DNA of 64,000 nt from Pseudomonas sp. PDM04 (GCF_014851765.1 NZ_JACVAI010000001.1:992001-1056000), one strand, 5' to 3'; numbered from the stretch's first letter, positions 53,757 through 62,324 are shown. Translations and numbers: made by a program. The notes: a model not told the origin generated them from the sequence alone.

Positions 53757-54641
53757 ATGAGGCCAGAAATCGCTGTGCTGGATATACAGGGTCAGTATCG
53801 GGTTTACACGGAGTTCTATCGCGCAGACGCCGCAGAAAAGACCATTATTCTGGTCAACGGCTCGATGGCCACGACTGCGTCGTTTGCACAAACCGTGAAA
53901 AACCTCCATCCGCAGTTCAACGTGGTGTGCTACGACCAGCCCTACGCGGGCAAGTCCAAGCCCCACAACCTGCATGAGAAAATGCTCACCAAGGAAATCG
54001 AAGGGCAGATCCTCCTGGAGCTGATCGACCACTTCGCCGCCGAACACGTGCTGTCGTTTTCCTGGGGGGGCGCCGCGACCCTGACCGCCTTGTCACAGCG
54101 GCCACGGCGCATCGAAAAAGCCGTGATCAGCTCGTTTTCCCCGGTGATCAACGCGCACATGCTCGACTACCTCGAGCGCGGCGTCGACTACCTGGGCAGC
54201 CGCGACGGCGACCGGGTCGGGCAGCTGGTGAACGACACCATCGGCAAGCACCTGCCATCGTTGTTCAAGCGCTTCAACTACCGCCACGTCAGCTCTCTGG
54301 CCGAGCACGAATACGGGCAGATGCACTTCCACATCAACGACGTGTTGCACAGCGATCGCCAGTGCTATTTGAACGCGGCGAAGAAAGTCAACGTGCCAGT
54401 GCTGTTCATGAACGGCGAATGGGACGAATACACCGCCGCCAGCGACGCCCGGTTATTCGCCAACCATGTGCAACACGCCACGTTCACCACTGTGGAAGCG
54501 ACCGGCCACTTTCTCGACATGGAACACAAAGCCGCTTGCCGGGACAGCCGCAACGCACTGCTCGACTTCCTGAAGCCTGAGCCGCAAGCCAGCCGAACGC
54601 GTTACCACTTCGTCCAGGACCACCATGCATTGGCCATCTGA
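53757..54641 (+). CDS. RhlA-like 3-(3-hydroxyalkanoyloxy)alkanoate synthase
   Basis: A 294-residue alpha/beta hydrolase closely resembling P. aeruginosa RhlA: LVNGSMATTASFA (33-45), nucleophile S102 (FSWGGAA), acid D223 (NGEWDEYT) and H251 (ATGHFLD), with the same spacing as the RhlA triad. RhlA couples two 3-hydroxyacyl units to form the lipid part of rhamnolipids, itself a surfactant. No rhlB/rhlC rhamnosyltransferase gene is adjacent, so the product here may be the free lipid. PhaG is a close paralogue and a possible alternative. AGGAG precedes ATG 53757. Confidence 0.8.
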   Translation: MRPEIAVLDIQGQYRVYTEFYRADAAEKTIILVNGSMATTASFAQTVKNLHPQFNVVCYDQPYAGKSKPHNLHEKMLTKEIEGQILLELIDHFAAEHVLSFSWGGAATLTALSQRPRRIEKAVISSFSPVINAHMLDYLERGVDYLGSRDGDRVGQLVNDTIGKHLPSLFKRFNYRHVSSLAEHEYGQMHFHINDVLHSDRQCYLNAAKKVNVPVLFMNGEWDEYTAASDARLFANHVQHATFTTVEATGHFLDMEHKAACRDSRNALLDFLKPEPQASRTRYHFVQDHHALAI

Positions 54642-54649
54642 AACAGCGT

Positions 54650-54717
54650 CATCGCGAGCAGCCTTTGCCCTACAGCGTTAACGGAATCGCTGTAGGAGCG
54701 AGCTTGCTCGCGAATGA
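54650..54717. repeat. Inverted interspersed repeat pair
   Basis: One diverged arm (CATCGCGAGCAGCC...CTACAGCG) opposes an intact copy (CGCTGTAGGAGCGAGCTTGC), together forming a hairpin between the RhlA-like gene and tRNA-Gly. Confidence 0.75.
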
Positions 54718-54792
54718 CCGTCAGTTGAGGGAAATACAAAGAAAAAAACTTCAATTCCGGGCGCGCATCTGGTACAAAGTCACCCGCTCTGA

Positions 54793-54866
54793 GCGGGTAT
54801 AGTTTAGTGGCAAAACGAAAGCTTCCCAAGCTTTAGTTGAGGGTTCGATTCCCTCTACCCGCTCCA
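54793..54866 (+). tRNA. tRNA-Gly (CCC)
   Basis: The sequence folds as a 74-nt tRNA with acceptor stem GCGGGTA/TACCCGC, anticodon loop TTCCCAA (anticodon CCC) between AAAGC and GCTTT, T-arm GGGTTCGATTCCC and encoded CCA. It decodes GGG glycine codons. A terminator follows 45 bases later. The stretch 54942-55128 after it holds no gene. Confidence 0.96.
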
Positions 54867-54911
54867 CAAAATTTTGCTCCCACGTCACTTTCGACGGGGG
54901 ATGCAGGTAAG

Positions 54912-54941
54912 AAAAAACCGGCCTTGATGGCCGGTTTTTTT
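54912..54941 (+). terminator. Rho-independent terminator after tRNA-Gly
   Basis: ACCGGCC (54917-54923) pairs with GGCCGGT (54929-54935) and is followed by seven T residues to 54941. The A run on the other side could also make it work in reverse. Confidence 0.88.
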
Positions 54942-55128
54942 ATGTCCGGGATTTGCCTGAACACCTCTGGCCGCCAAACGCGTTGCTTTGGGCTCAAATC
55001 AATCGCGGGCTTGCCTCCAGTGCTTACCTGGCAAAACCCTGCAATACAGAACACGGCTGACAAGGCCCTGCGCCCCCCACCCCCTCCTAAACTCCATCAC
55101 TACCACCGTACCTTCTCGCATTGAACCG

Positions 55129-55182
55129 TTCGGTGGTTATAGTGTTGACCATAGGAAATGAGTAGGTATAGTAACCACCGAA
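55129..55182 (+). promoter_or_regulatory. hicAB promoter with flanking palindromic operator
   Basis: Perfect 11-bp inverted arms TTCGGTGGTTA (55129-55139) and TAACCACCGAA (55172-55182) bracket a promoter with -35 TTGACC (55145-55150) and -10 TATAGT (55167-55172, 16-base spacer). The arm centres are 43 bp apart, about four turns. HicB-type antitoxins autorepress, so this is the likely HicB or HicAB operator. Confidence 0.7.
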
Positions 55183-55202
55183 TCACACCACACGGAGGTG
55201 AT

Positions 55203-55382
55203 GTGAATAGCCGTTTTTTGATAAGCCAAATCGTTGCGGATGGCTGGTATCTGGTTCGAATCAGAGGCAGTCATCATCATTTCAAGCATCCGAGCAAGCC
55301 TGGGTTGGTGACAGTTCCCCATCCGAAAAAGGACCTGCTTAAAAAAACGGCCGTGAGTATTTTGCAACAGGCGCTGCTCTGA
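55203..55382 (+). CDS. hicA: HicA-family mRNA interferase toxin
   Basis: A 59-residue double-stranded-RNA-binding-fold toxin with the catalytic GSHHHFKHP (His 24) and the family ending VTVPHPKKDLLKKT. It cleaves mRNA when its antitoxin is degraded. The GTG at 55203 is chosen because GGAGG (55194-55198) lies just before it and the protein then starts like other HicA proteins; an upstream ATG (55158) lies inside the operator and is rejected. The first gene of the pair is followed by hicB after 32 bases. Confidence 0.85.
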   Translation: MNSRFLISQIVADGWYLVRIRGSHHHFKHPSKPGLVTVPHPKKDLLKKTAVSILQQALL

Positions 55383-55414
55383 CACATGCGTGGCGTCTCT
55401 GGAGGACGATCAAC

Positions 55415-55822
55415 ATGCTTTACCCGATTGCGATTTCGATGGGCGATGAAGAACACGCCTGGGGCGTTGAAGTGCCGGATATCCCGGGGTGCTTCTCTGC
55501 AGGTGACGACCTGGATGATGCAATGACCATGGCGCGCGAAGCCATTGAAGGGCATTTCGAGATTCTGGCCGAAGACGGTCTACCGATCCCGCCCGCGAAC
55601 AAGGTTACGCTGCATGCTGCCAACCCGCAGTACGCTGGATGCACGTGGGCAGTGGTGGACATCGATGTCACCAGGTATCTGGGCAAAGCCCAGAAACTGA
55701 ACATTACGCTACCGGGCTACTTGCTCAACCGCATCGACGAATACGTCTTGAATCATCCCGAGGAGAAAAGCCGTTCAGGCTTTCTGGCTTCGGCGGCCCT
55801 CAAGGTGCTGCAACAGCGCTGA
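55415..55822 (+). CDS. hicB: HicB-family antitoxin
   Basis: A 135-residue antitoxin with the degraded RNase H-like domain (YPIAI, VEVPDIPGCFSAGDDLDDA) that blocks HicA, and a C-terminal ribbon-helix-helix region (LNITLPGYLLNRIDEYV) that binds the operator. The CRISPR-like length variation seen in the family is absent. A terminator at 55846-55869 ends the unit. Confidence 0.88.
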   Translation: MLYPIAISMGDEEHAWGVEVPDIPGCFSAGDDLDDAMTMAREAIEGHFEILAEDGLPIPPANKVTLHAANPQYAGCTWAVVDIDVTRYLGKAQKLNITLPGYLLNRIDEYVLNHPEEKSRSGFLASAALKVLQQR

Positions 55823-55845
55823 TGTGCCGGGTTCAACCCTGCTCG

Positions 55846-55869
55846 AACCGGCTCCCTGCAGCCGGTTTT
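55846..55869 (+). terminator. Rho-independent terminator of hicAB
   Basis: AACCGGCT (55846-55853) pairs with AGCCGGTT (55860-55867), with a short T tail to 55869, 24 bases after the hicB stop. Confidence 0.75.
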
Positions 55870-56001
55870 CATGAGCAGGATCCGGCCTGCCGTATAGACC
55901 TCGTAAACTTCCTCGCAAGCGCATAAACACGGCGTATCTCGGCGCCCCTTCCGCCGGCGGATCCCCTACTCTCCCCGCTCACCTTCCACACGGAGATCAG
56001 C

Positions 56002-56106
56002 ATGGAAAACTCGGAGTTGGGGCTCATGATCGTTTCAATGATTGGGTTGTTCGGCTTTGCGTCGTTTCTTTTCGAGTACCTGAGCAGCAACAGAAAGGAC
56101 CGATGA
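56002..56106 (+). CDS. Small single-pass membrane protein (34 aa)
   Basis: A short frame from ATG 56002 (ribosome site GGAG 7 bases before it) encodes MENSELGLMIVSMIGLFGFA followed by SFLFEYLSSNRKDR. It has one hydrophobic helix (about 7-25) with an acidic N-end and basic C-end, which predicts the C-terminus inside the cell. No family is recognised. It stands alone, convergent to tam, and ends 23 bases before the tam stop. Confidence 0.6.
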   Translation: MENSELGLMIVSMIGLFGFASFLFEYLSSNRKDR

Positions 56107-56128
56107 TGTGATCGGTCCGTTTCTGGCA

Positions 56129-56899
56129 TCAGCGCGTCGCAACAATGAACAACCGTGGAAACGGCAGCAGCACCGAGCCATCCGGTAACACCGGATACGC
56201 CTGCTCGACGGCGGCAAGGTATTGCTTGAGGAACTGTGTTTTTTCCGTGTCATCGAGCGGCTGCAGAAACGGCCGCAAACCGCTGCCCTTGAACCACTCG
56301 ACCACGCCTGAAGCGCCTTGTGCCAGCGGGTGGTGGTAAGTGGTCAGCCATACATCGACCCTCGAACAGTGCGGTTTGAGCATCGAGTAATAATCGCTGG
56401 CACTGGCGATGTCCGTGCGTTGTCCGGCGGCATCGGCCAACTTGCCGGCCCATGGGCCATCGGCCGCTACTTCGCGCATCAGGCGATGGGACGGTTGGTC
56501 TAGGGTGTCGGGCATCTGGATCGCCAGGCTGCCGCCTTCGGTCAGGCGCGCGACCAGCGAGGGCAACAATGTGTCGTGATCGGGCAGCCATTGCAGCACC
56601 GCGTTGGCGAAAATCACGTCGAACGGGCCGCTGTCGTTCCAACTGCCGATATCGACGGTGTCGAACTGCACCTGCGGCAGGCGCTGGCGGGCCGCCTCGA
56701 TCATGTCGGCAGAACTGTCGACGCCACGCACCGCGGCGCCGCTGAAGCGCTCGACCAGCAACTGGGTCGAATTGCCGGGGCCGCACCCGATGTCGATGGC
56801 CGAACGCACGTCCCCCGGCGGCAGGGCCGCCAGCAGGTCACGCGCCGGGCGTGTGCGTTCATCTTCAAAGGCAACGTATTGTTTGGCAGACCAGGTCAT
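56129..56899 (-). CDS. tam: Trans-aconitate 2-methyltransferase
   Basis: A 256-residue SAM methyltransferase that starts MTWSAKQYVAFEDERTRPARDLL, characteristic of Tam, followed by the SAM site DIGCGPGNSTQLL (motif I) and FANAVLQWLPDH. It methylates trans-aconitate, an inhibitor formed from cis-aconitate, and so protects the citric-acid cycle. It is a monocistronic minus-strand gene. Confidence 0.93.
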   Translation of the reverse strand: MTWSAKQYVAFEDERTRPARDLLAALPPGDVRSAIDIGCGPGNSTQLLVERFSGAAVRGVDSSADMIEAARQRLPQVQFDTVDIGSWNDSGPFDVIFANAVLQWLPDHDTLLPSLVARLTEGGSLAIQMPDTLDQPSHRLMREVAADGPWAGKLADAAGQRTDIASASDYYSMLKPHCSRVDVWLTTYHHPLAQGASGVVEWFKGSGLRPFLQPLDDTEKTQFLKQYLAAVEQAYPVLPDGSVLLPFPRLFIVATR

Positions 56900-57048
56900 C
56901 GGGTTCTCCTGTCGGTGCGAAATACCGGTTCGCTACCATACCTGTTCAAGCGCGCCTTGCCCGCTCCTCAAGGCTGCAAATGTAAGCAGAATTTTCATCC
57001 CGCCCGCGCTGTCTCACCTTCAAGCGCATCCCTATAAGGAACACGGCA

Positions 57049-57459
57049 ATGAAATTCGCAAAGATCTCGCAGAAGCTCGCCCTGTGGGCCGGTAGCCCCA
57101 AGACCTTCATGGGGGCGTTGATTCTCATTGGGTTGTGGGGGTTGAGCGGGCCGATTTTTGATTACAACGACACGTGGCAGCTGATCATCAATACCTCCAC
57201 CACGATCATCACCTTTCTGATGGTGTTCCTGATCCAGAATACGCAGAACCGCGACACTGACATCCTGCACCTGAAAATCGACGAGTTGCTGCGGGTGAAC
57301 AAGGAAGCGCAGAACGCCATGCTGGGACTGGAACTGCTCGATCTCAAGCAACTGGAGGCGCTGCGCAGACACTACCGCAGCATGGGCGAAAACGAGGTGC
57401 ACGCGCTGGCGGGCCTGGCGACCAGTAGCAAGAAAAAAATCGACATGAACGATTGCTGA
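57049..57459 (+). CDS. Low-affinity iron permease family protein
   Basis: A 136-residue protein with two membrane segments (about 20-38 and 45-65) in the pattern MGALILIGLWGLSGPIF ... WQLIINTSTTIITFLMVFLIQNTQNRD, typical of the low-affinity iron permease (PF04120) family of bacteria, and a charged helical tail. Bacterial members are half the size of yeast Fet4 and transport is not proven. An AAGGAAC site precedes the ATG. Confidence 0.85.
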   Translation: MKFAKISQKLALWAGSPKTFMGALILIGLWGLSGPIFDYNDTWQLIINTSTTIITFLMVFLIQNTQNRDTDILHLKIDELLRVNKEAQNAMLGLELLDLKQLEALRRHYRSMGENEVHALAGLATSSKKKIDMNDC

Positions 57460-57463
57460 GCAC

Positions 57464-57496
57464 AAAAAACGGCGCCTGATGTCAGTCAGGCGCCGT
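57464..57496 (-). terminator. Terminator of the DUF4142 gene
   Basis: ACGGCGCCTGA (57469-57479) pairs with TCAGGCGCCGT (57486-57496); on the minus strand a T run follows (57464-57469). It lies between the convergent iron-permease and DUF4142 genes. Confidence 0.85.
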
Positions 57497-57521
57497 GGGT
57501 GTCTCAGGCTATCGAGTGGGA

Positions 57522-58025
57522 TTACCGAGTGGCTTGCAACGCCTTGGCCATCTGCAGGTGGTTTTGCAGCTTGGGCAGGGTTTCTTCGGCGAAGGCCTTG
57601 ATTTCCGGGATGTCGGTGGTCTGCGCCTGCTGTTGCAGTTGCTCGATGGCTTCCTGGGTGGTCTTGACCTGACTGGCGGCGTAGGCCTTGTCGAATGTCG
57701 CGCCTTCCTTCACTTCAGGCATCAGGGCTTTGGCCTTGTCGACCACTTCTTCCCGTGGGGCCACGGGCAGATCCAGTTGCTTGGCGATCTTGGCCAGGTG
57801 CTGGTTGGCGGTGGTGCGGTCGTTGATCACCACGATGGTGTAATCCTTGACCTCCCGGGATTCGGATTTCTGGTGCGCCAGGCGACTGGCTTCGATGTCC
57901 GCCATGCCTTTGGCCGAGGCATCGTTGATGAATTCGGCAGGGGACTGGGCAAAGGCATTGCAGGCAAACAGGCCCAGTAACGTGGCAAAACCGGCGTTGC
58001 GTAATGGGGTGGCCATCCAGCTCAT
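57522..58025 (-). CDS. DUF4142 exported protein
   Basis: A 167-residue secreted ferritin-like helical protein of the DUF4142 family. The signal peptide ends near residue 27 (NAFA/QSP); the mature part has FINDASAKGMADIEASRLA and SREVKDYTIVVINDRTTANQHL, the four-helix pattern of the family. Such proteins are linked to stress or stationary phase, with function unknown. GGAGG lies before ATG 58025. The KGG-type gene precedes it on the same strand. Confidence 0.88.
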   Translation of the reverse strand: MSWMATPLRNAGFATLLGLFACNAFAQSPAEFINDASAKGMADIEASRLAHQKSESREVKDYTIVVINDRTTANQHLAKIAKQLDLPVAPREEVVDKAKALMPEVKEGATFDKAYAASQVKTTQEAIEQLQQQAQTTDIPEIKAFAEETLPKLQNHLQMAKALQATR

Positions 58026-58099
58026 GGTCGCGCCCTCCTTCAGTGAACATTCAAACGGGAGCTTTCGCTCCCGCCTCTCAATCAAAACTACTGTCACCA

Positions 58100-58258
58100 C
58101 TACTTGGATTTCTGACCACCTTTGCGGCCCATGTCGGGTTTCGAAGGCTCTTTATCGACGGTCGTGGTGGTAGTTTTCCCACCTTTGCGACCCGCTTCAG
58201 ACGCCTTGGTTCGATCGTTGGCGAAATTGCCCGAGTTCGAGTTTCTTGAGTTAGGCAT
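58100..58258 (-). CDS. KGG-motif stress-induced protein (52 aa)
   Basis: A 52-residue, very hydrophilic protein with two KGG units (EAGRKGGKTT and MGRKGGQKSK), the signature of the stress-induced KGG family related to E. coli YciG/GsiB-like hydrophilins. It is probably intrinsically disordered and expressed under RpoS or osmotic stress. It is cotranscribed with the DUF4142 gene (74-base gap). Confidence 0.8.
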   Translation of the reverse strand: MPNSRNSNSGNFANDRTKASEAGRKGGKTTTTTVDKEPSKPDMGRKGGQKSK

Positions 58259-58375
58259 GATTCTCTACCTCTTGGTGATGATCGCGGCGAGCAGGAGCCC
58301 GCCTTAGTTGAGAATTTTCATCACGGCAAAGGTTTAGAAAAATCACGGCATGAAGCGACGAACGGCGCGGCGCGC

Positions 58376-59725
58376 TCAGATCTTGTCACCGAGATGCTGC
58401 TGCCGCTTGGCGCAGTACATGGCCTCGTCGGCATGACGGAACAACTGCTGTTCCTCGGTGCCGTGTTCGGGGAAATGAGCCACGCCAATGCTCGGCTGGA
58501 TGTGCAGACTGTGGCCCTCCAGCCGCAAGGGTTGTGCAAGGACCACACGGATCTTGGCGGCGACACTGTCGGCGTCTTCTGCCGCCCGGATGCTGTGCAG
58601 CAGCACCACGAATTCATCATCGCCGATGCGCGCCACGGTGTCGGTTTCGCGCACGCAGCCCTTGAGCCGATTGGCCACCGCTTGCAACAGCATGTCGCCG
58701 ACCGCATGACCGTGGGTGTCGTTGACCTCCTTGAAGCGGTCCAGGTCGACGTACAGCAGCGCCATGCGCCCGCCGTCCAGTCTGGCCAGGGTCAGCGAGG
58801 CCTTGAGCCGATCACGCAGCAGCTCGCGGTTCGGCAGCTGGGTCAGTTGATCATATTGAGCCATGTGCTGCAGCCGTGCGTGCAATTGCTTGCGCTCGAT
58901 CGCGGTCGCGACCTGGGCACAGACGAATTGCAGCATTTCCTTGTCCTGCTCGGTATAGCGCTGGCCGCCGGCCACGCTTTTAACGATCAACGCGCCGATG
59001 GTGCCTTTCTGCGAGTTCAAGGGCACGCCCAGCCAGCACGGCGCCTGCTGGCCTGCGACCAGTTGCTCGAACCCCGGCGGTGCACCCTCCTGACCCGGCG
59101 TCAGCAGGATTGGCTGGCCACTGCGGATCACTTCGGCGCACAGCCGCCCGGTGGCCGTTCCGGGCTGTTCGGGTTGTTGTTCGTGGTCGTCGACGTGATA
59201 AGGGAAGTTGATCCGGGCGCCGTGTTCGTCATACAGCGCGACGGAGAAATTCAGTGCCGGCAGCCATTCGCCAATGATCAGGTGGATGCGCCTGAACAAC
59301 GCCAACAGGTCTTCCGCTGCGTGGGCCGCTTCGGAAATCGCATACAACGCCGCCTGGCGGGACTCGGCCTGCTTGCGGTCGGTGATGTCGCGAGCCACGG
59401 CGATGCGCAACTGATCGACTTCCGACCAGCGCGCCGACCACAGGATGTGCACCACCCGGCCATCCTTGCGCAGGTAGCGGTTCTCGAAATTGAGCTTGGG
59501 CTCGCCGCCCATGATCTCCCGCGCGGCGTCGAGCGTGCGCTGCCGATCGGCGGGATGCACCATTTCGATCATCGGCTGACCGATGAGCTCGTCCGGCGCA
59601 TAACCGAAAATACGCTCGCAGGCCGCGCTGACAAACACAAAGCGGCCCTGCTTATCCACCGCACAAACGGCGTCCAGCAGCAGATCGATATAACTCGCCA
59701 GCGGCGCGGAGTTCCTGGTGGTCAT
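58376..59725 (-). CDS. PAS-GAF-GGDEF signalling protein
   Basis: A 449-residue cytoplasmic protein with a PAS domain (about 10-120), a GAF domain (about 130-275) and a GGDEF domain (about 290-445). The active-site loop reads GDDEF (368-372), second Gly replaced by Asp, with an RETD inhibitory site five residues upstream. It may still make cyclic di-GMP, since such variants occur in active enzymes, but activity is uncertain. It ends 117 bases before the KGG gene. Confidence 0.85.
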   Translation of the reverse strand: MTTRNSAPLASYIDLLLDAVCAVDKQGRFVFVSAACERIFGYAPDELIGQPMIEMVHPADRQRTLDAAREIMGGEPKLNFENRYLRKDGRVVHILWSARWSEVDQLRIAVARDITDRKQAESRQAALYAISEAAHAAEDLLALFRRIHLIIGEWLPALNFSVALYDEHGARINFPYHVDDHEQQPEQPGTATGRLCAEVIRSGQPILLTPGQEGAPPGFEQLVAGQQAPCWLGVPLNSQKGTIGALIVKSVAGGQRYTEQDKEMLQFVCAQVATAIERKQLHARLQHMAQYDQLTQLPNRELLRDRLKASLTLARLDGGRMALLYVDLDRFKEVNDTHGHAVGDMLLQAVANRLKGCVRETDTVARIGDDEFVVLLHSIRAAEDADSVAAKIRVVLAQPLRLEGHSLHIQPSIGVAHFPEHGTEEQQLFRHADEAMYCAKRQQHLGDKI

Positions 59726-59728
59726 GCC

Positions 59729-60367
59729 TCAAGCCTTGTTCGGCATCAGCCCCGGCAGGGCATGCACCAGGGCGTTGATGGCGAAGCCGATGAACATCAC
59801 CCCGCACAACCGGGTGATCAGTAGCTCATGCCGTTGATAAAGGCTGCGGACCTGCCGCGCACCGACAATGCCAACAAGGATCGCGTAGGCCGCCAGGCCA
59901 CCGACGAAGCTCAGGACGATCAGCCACGGCAGCATCGCCCAGTGCAGCAGTTCTGCCCGGCTGGACAGCAGCGCGGTGAAGGTCGCCACCGCCACCGGAT
60001 ACGCCTTGGGGTTGGTCAGGCCGAACAGCACGCCATGCCAGAACGGTTGCCGTGCCGGGCCCTGGGGTTGCTCGGCGCTGCTGCGTCTGGCCCGCACGGC
60101 GCGCAGCCCGAGCCAGAACAGGTACAAGCCGCTGAGCACGCCCAGCACGTCAAACGCGGTACTGCCGATTTCCCGTGCACCGACAATCGCGATCAGCGCC
60201 GTGCTGCACCAGACCACGTCGCCAAGCAAATGCCCGCACAAAAAGCCGGCCCCGGCCCGTCGCCCGCGCGCCGCGCCAATGCCGAACACCGCCAGCACAC
60301 CCGGCCCAGGCGTGATGCCATAGATGAAACCCGAGGCGAGAACGGCCATCAACAGCGAGGGGGTCAT
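59729..60367 (-). CDS. LysE-family amino-acid exporter
   Basis: A 212-residue inner-membrane protein with about six membrane segments and the N-terminal GFIYGITPGPGVLAVFGIGAARGRRAG of the LysE/RhtB family, which exports amino acids. The substrate is unknown. Start 60367 follows AAAGGA; an in-frame start 13 residues earlier is less likely. Its stop is 3 bases before the PAS-GAF-GGDEF gene, so they are one transcript. Confidence 0.88.
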   Translation of the reverse strand: MTPSLLMAVLASGFIYGITPGPGVLAVFGIGAARGRRAGAGFLCGHLLGDVVWCSTALIAIVGAREIGSTAFDVLGVLSGLYLFWLGLRAVRARRSSAEQPQGPARQPFWHGVLFGLTNPKAYPVAVATFTALLSSRAELLHWAMLPWLIVLSFVGGLAAYAILVGIVGARQVRSLYQRHELLITRLCGVMFIGFAINALVHALPGLMPNKA

Positions 60368-60433
60368 CGGGAAAATCCTTTCGAACGGACGGGTGAGTGG
60401 GCGCAAGTCTATATCAGCTCTCGGGAAATCGAC

Positions 60434-60850
60434 TCACTGCTCGTCGAAGAACTTCATTCCCGCATACGGCTGCTGCCGGCAGGCCACCAGGCGCGACGCC
60501 AGATCCCCGACATGCACTTCGAGCTTGTGGCCATCCGGGTCGAGGAAATAGAACGAGTCGCCTTCGCTGCGGTTGTCGCGCCACGCCGGGACATTGGCGG
60601 CACGAAGGCCGGCGACGAGCGACGGGAAGTCCGTGGCGTCGCAGGTAAAGGCGTAATGGGTGTAATCGGCGGCGGGCGCGGCGTTGCGCAGCGGATCCCG
60701 GGAAAGACACAGCCACAGGCCGGGCAGCGATAAATAGGCGCCGTCGTCCCACGTGGCGTGGAGCCGGAGTTGCAGCAGATCGCAGTAGAACGCCACGCTG
60801 CGAGCCAGGTCGGTGACTGCGAGGGTCAGGTGATTGAGGCCGGAGAGCAA
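60434..60850 (-). CDS. fosA: Fosfomycin glutathione transferase FosA
   Basis: A 138-residue vicinal-oxygen-chelate enzyme that opens fosfomycin with glutathione. Metal ligands H7 (NHLTLAV), H65 (YTHYAF) and E111 (KLEVHVG) are present, as is the [17 protein letters not shown] potassium and substrate loop. It closely matches the intrinsic P. aeruginosa FosA, so the strain is probably fosfomycin tolerant. It lies 66 bases upstream of the LysE-family gene. Confidence 0.92.
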   Translation of the reverse strand: MLSGLNHLTLAVTDLARSVAFYCDLLQLRLHATWDDGAYLSLPGLWLCLSRDPLRNAAPAADYTHYAFTCDATDFPSLVAGLRAANVPAWRDNRSEGDSFYFLDPDGHKLEVHVGDLASRLVACRQQPYAGMKFFDEQ

Positions 60851-60937
60851 GCTGGGGCACCTCGGGTTTTGGGCGATATCGGCGGCTCGATCCTAATGGG
60901 GTTGGATCAATCGCGCGAGTGCTGTTCCCGAATCCCC

Positions 60938-61030
60938 GTGTGGGAGCGGGCTTGCTCGCGAAGGCGCCGTGTCAGTCGGTGCACATTTGCCTGCCCCACC
61001 GTCTTCGCGAGCAAGCCCGCTCCCACAGGG
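60938..61030. repeat. Inverted interspersed repeat pair
   Basis: Intact opposed copies GTGGGAGCGGGCTTGCTCGC and TCGCGAGCAAGCCCGCTCCC sit 64 bases before the end of the iron alcohol dehydrogenase gene, giving the clearest example of this family in the window. Confidence 0.85.
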
Positions 61031-61093
61031 TGCCCTTTCACCCAAAACGCTGCCGCCCCCGATCCATCCATGGGTGTTCGGGGCTGGCTCGGG

Positions 61094-62242
61094 TCAGAAC
61101 GCGCTGAGGAAAATCTCCTCGATCTGGCGTTGATCCGCCGCACGCGGGTTGGTCAGGCCACAGGCGTCTTTCAAGGCGTTGCTGGCCAGGGTCGGGATGT
61201 CATTGAGGCGAGCGCCGAGTGCCCGCAGGCCGGCAGGAATCTCGACGTCCCTGGCCAGGCTGCGGATCGCCGACAGGGCGGCCTGGGCCCCTTCTTCCGG
61301 GCTGAAGCCGCGGATGTCGGCGCTCATGGCATGGGCGACATCGGTCAGACGATCGGCGCAGACCATCGCGTTGAAGCTTTGCACATGGGGCAGCAGCACG
61401 GCGTTGCACACGCCATGGGGCAGGTCGTAGAAACCGCCCAATTGGTGAGCCATGGCGTGCACGTAACCCAACGACGCGTTGTTGAACGCCATGCCGGCCA
61501 GAAATTGCGCGTACGCCATGTTCTCCCGGGCTTCAATATCGCTGCCGTCACGCACCGCCAGGCGCAGGTTGTTGCTGATCAGGGTGATCGCTTTCAACGC
61601 GCAGGCGTCGGTGATCGGGTTGGCTGCGGTGGACACATAGGCTTCGATGGCATGGGTCAGCGCGTCCATGCCGGTGGCGGCGGTCAGGCTCCTGGGCATG
61701 GCCACCATCAGCGCCGGGTCGTTGACCGACAGCAGCGGCGTGACGTTGCGGTCGACGATGGCCATTTTCACGTGGCGCGTTTCGTCGGTGATGATGCAGA
61801 AACGGGTCATCTCGCTGGCGGTACCGGCGGTGGTGTTGATGGCGATCAGCGGCAGTTGTGGCTTGCTCGACTGATCGACGCCTTCGTAATCGCGGATCTG
61901 CCCGCCGTTGGTCGCGCACAAGGCAATGCCTTTGGCGCAGTCATGGGGCGAACCGCCGCCCAACGACACCACGAAATCACAGTGGCTTTCCTTGAGCAGG
62001 CCCAGGCCGCTCTCGACGTTGGCAATGCTGGGGTTGGGCTTGGCGCCGTCGAAAATCACCGAGTCGATGTCGCGCATCCGCAGTTTTTCGGCAATCATCG
62101 CCGCCACCCCGGCCTTGGCCAGCCCCACGTCGGTGACGATCAGCGCCTTGCGAAAGCCGTAGTTGCGGATAGCGTCCATTGCTTCGTCAAGGCAACCGTT
62201 GCCCATGATATTCACGGCGGGGATGAAAAAGGTGCTGCTCAT
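61094..62242 (-). CDS. Iron-containing alcohol dehydrogenase
   Basis: A 382-residue group III (iron) alcohol dehydrogenase. The NAD-binding motif is GGGSPHD (96-102) and the metal ligands are D193, H197 (DALTHAIEA), H262 and H276. It resembles Zymomonas AdhB and E. coli YiaY. It interconverts small alcohols and aldehydes, with the natural substrate unknown. GGAG precedes ATG 62242; a much longer frame upstream is rejected. A candidate Anr site lies 83 bases upstream, suggesting low-oxygen induction. Confidence 0.92.
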   Translation of the reverse strand: MSSTFFIPAVNIMGNGCLDEAMDAIRNYGFRKALIVTDVGLAKAGVAAMIAEKLRMRDIDSVIFDGAKPNPSIANVESGLGLLKESHCDFVVSLGGGSPHDCAKGIALCATNGGQIRDYEGVDQSSKPQLPLIAINTTAGTASEMTRFCIITDETRHVKMAIVDRNVTPLLSVNDPALMVAMPRSLTAATGMDALTHAIEAYVSTAANPITDACALKAITLISNNLRLAVRDGSDIEARENMAYAQFLAGMAFNNASLGYVHAMAHQLGGFYDLPHGVCNAVLLPHVQSFNAMVCADRLTDVAHAMSADIRGFSPEEGAQAALSAIRSLARDVEIPAGLRALGARLNDIPTLASNALKDACGLTNPRAADQRQIEEIFLSAF

Positions 62243-62324
62243 GCGCGAGTCTCCAGGTCTGGGCCGTATCGCCTGTTCGATCCGGCGGCCACCGACAGCA
62301 TCGACCCATCGGCCAATGATTGAC

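Noticed and set aside
55158..55202. ATG 55158 as the hicA start
   Set aside because: It lies within the promoter and operator; the protein from GTG 55203 matches the HicA family length and start.
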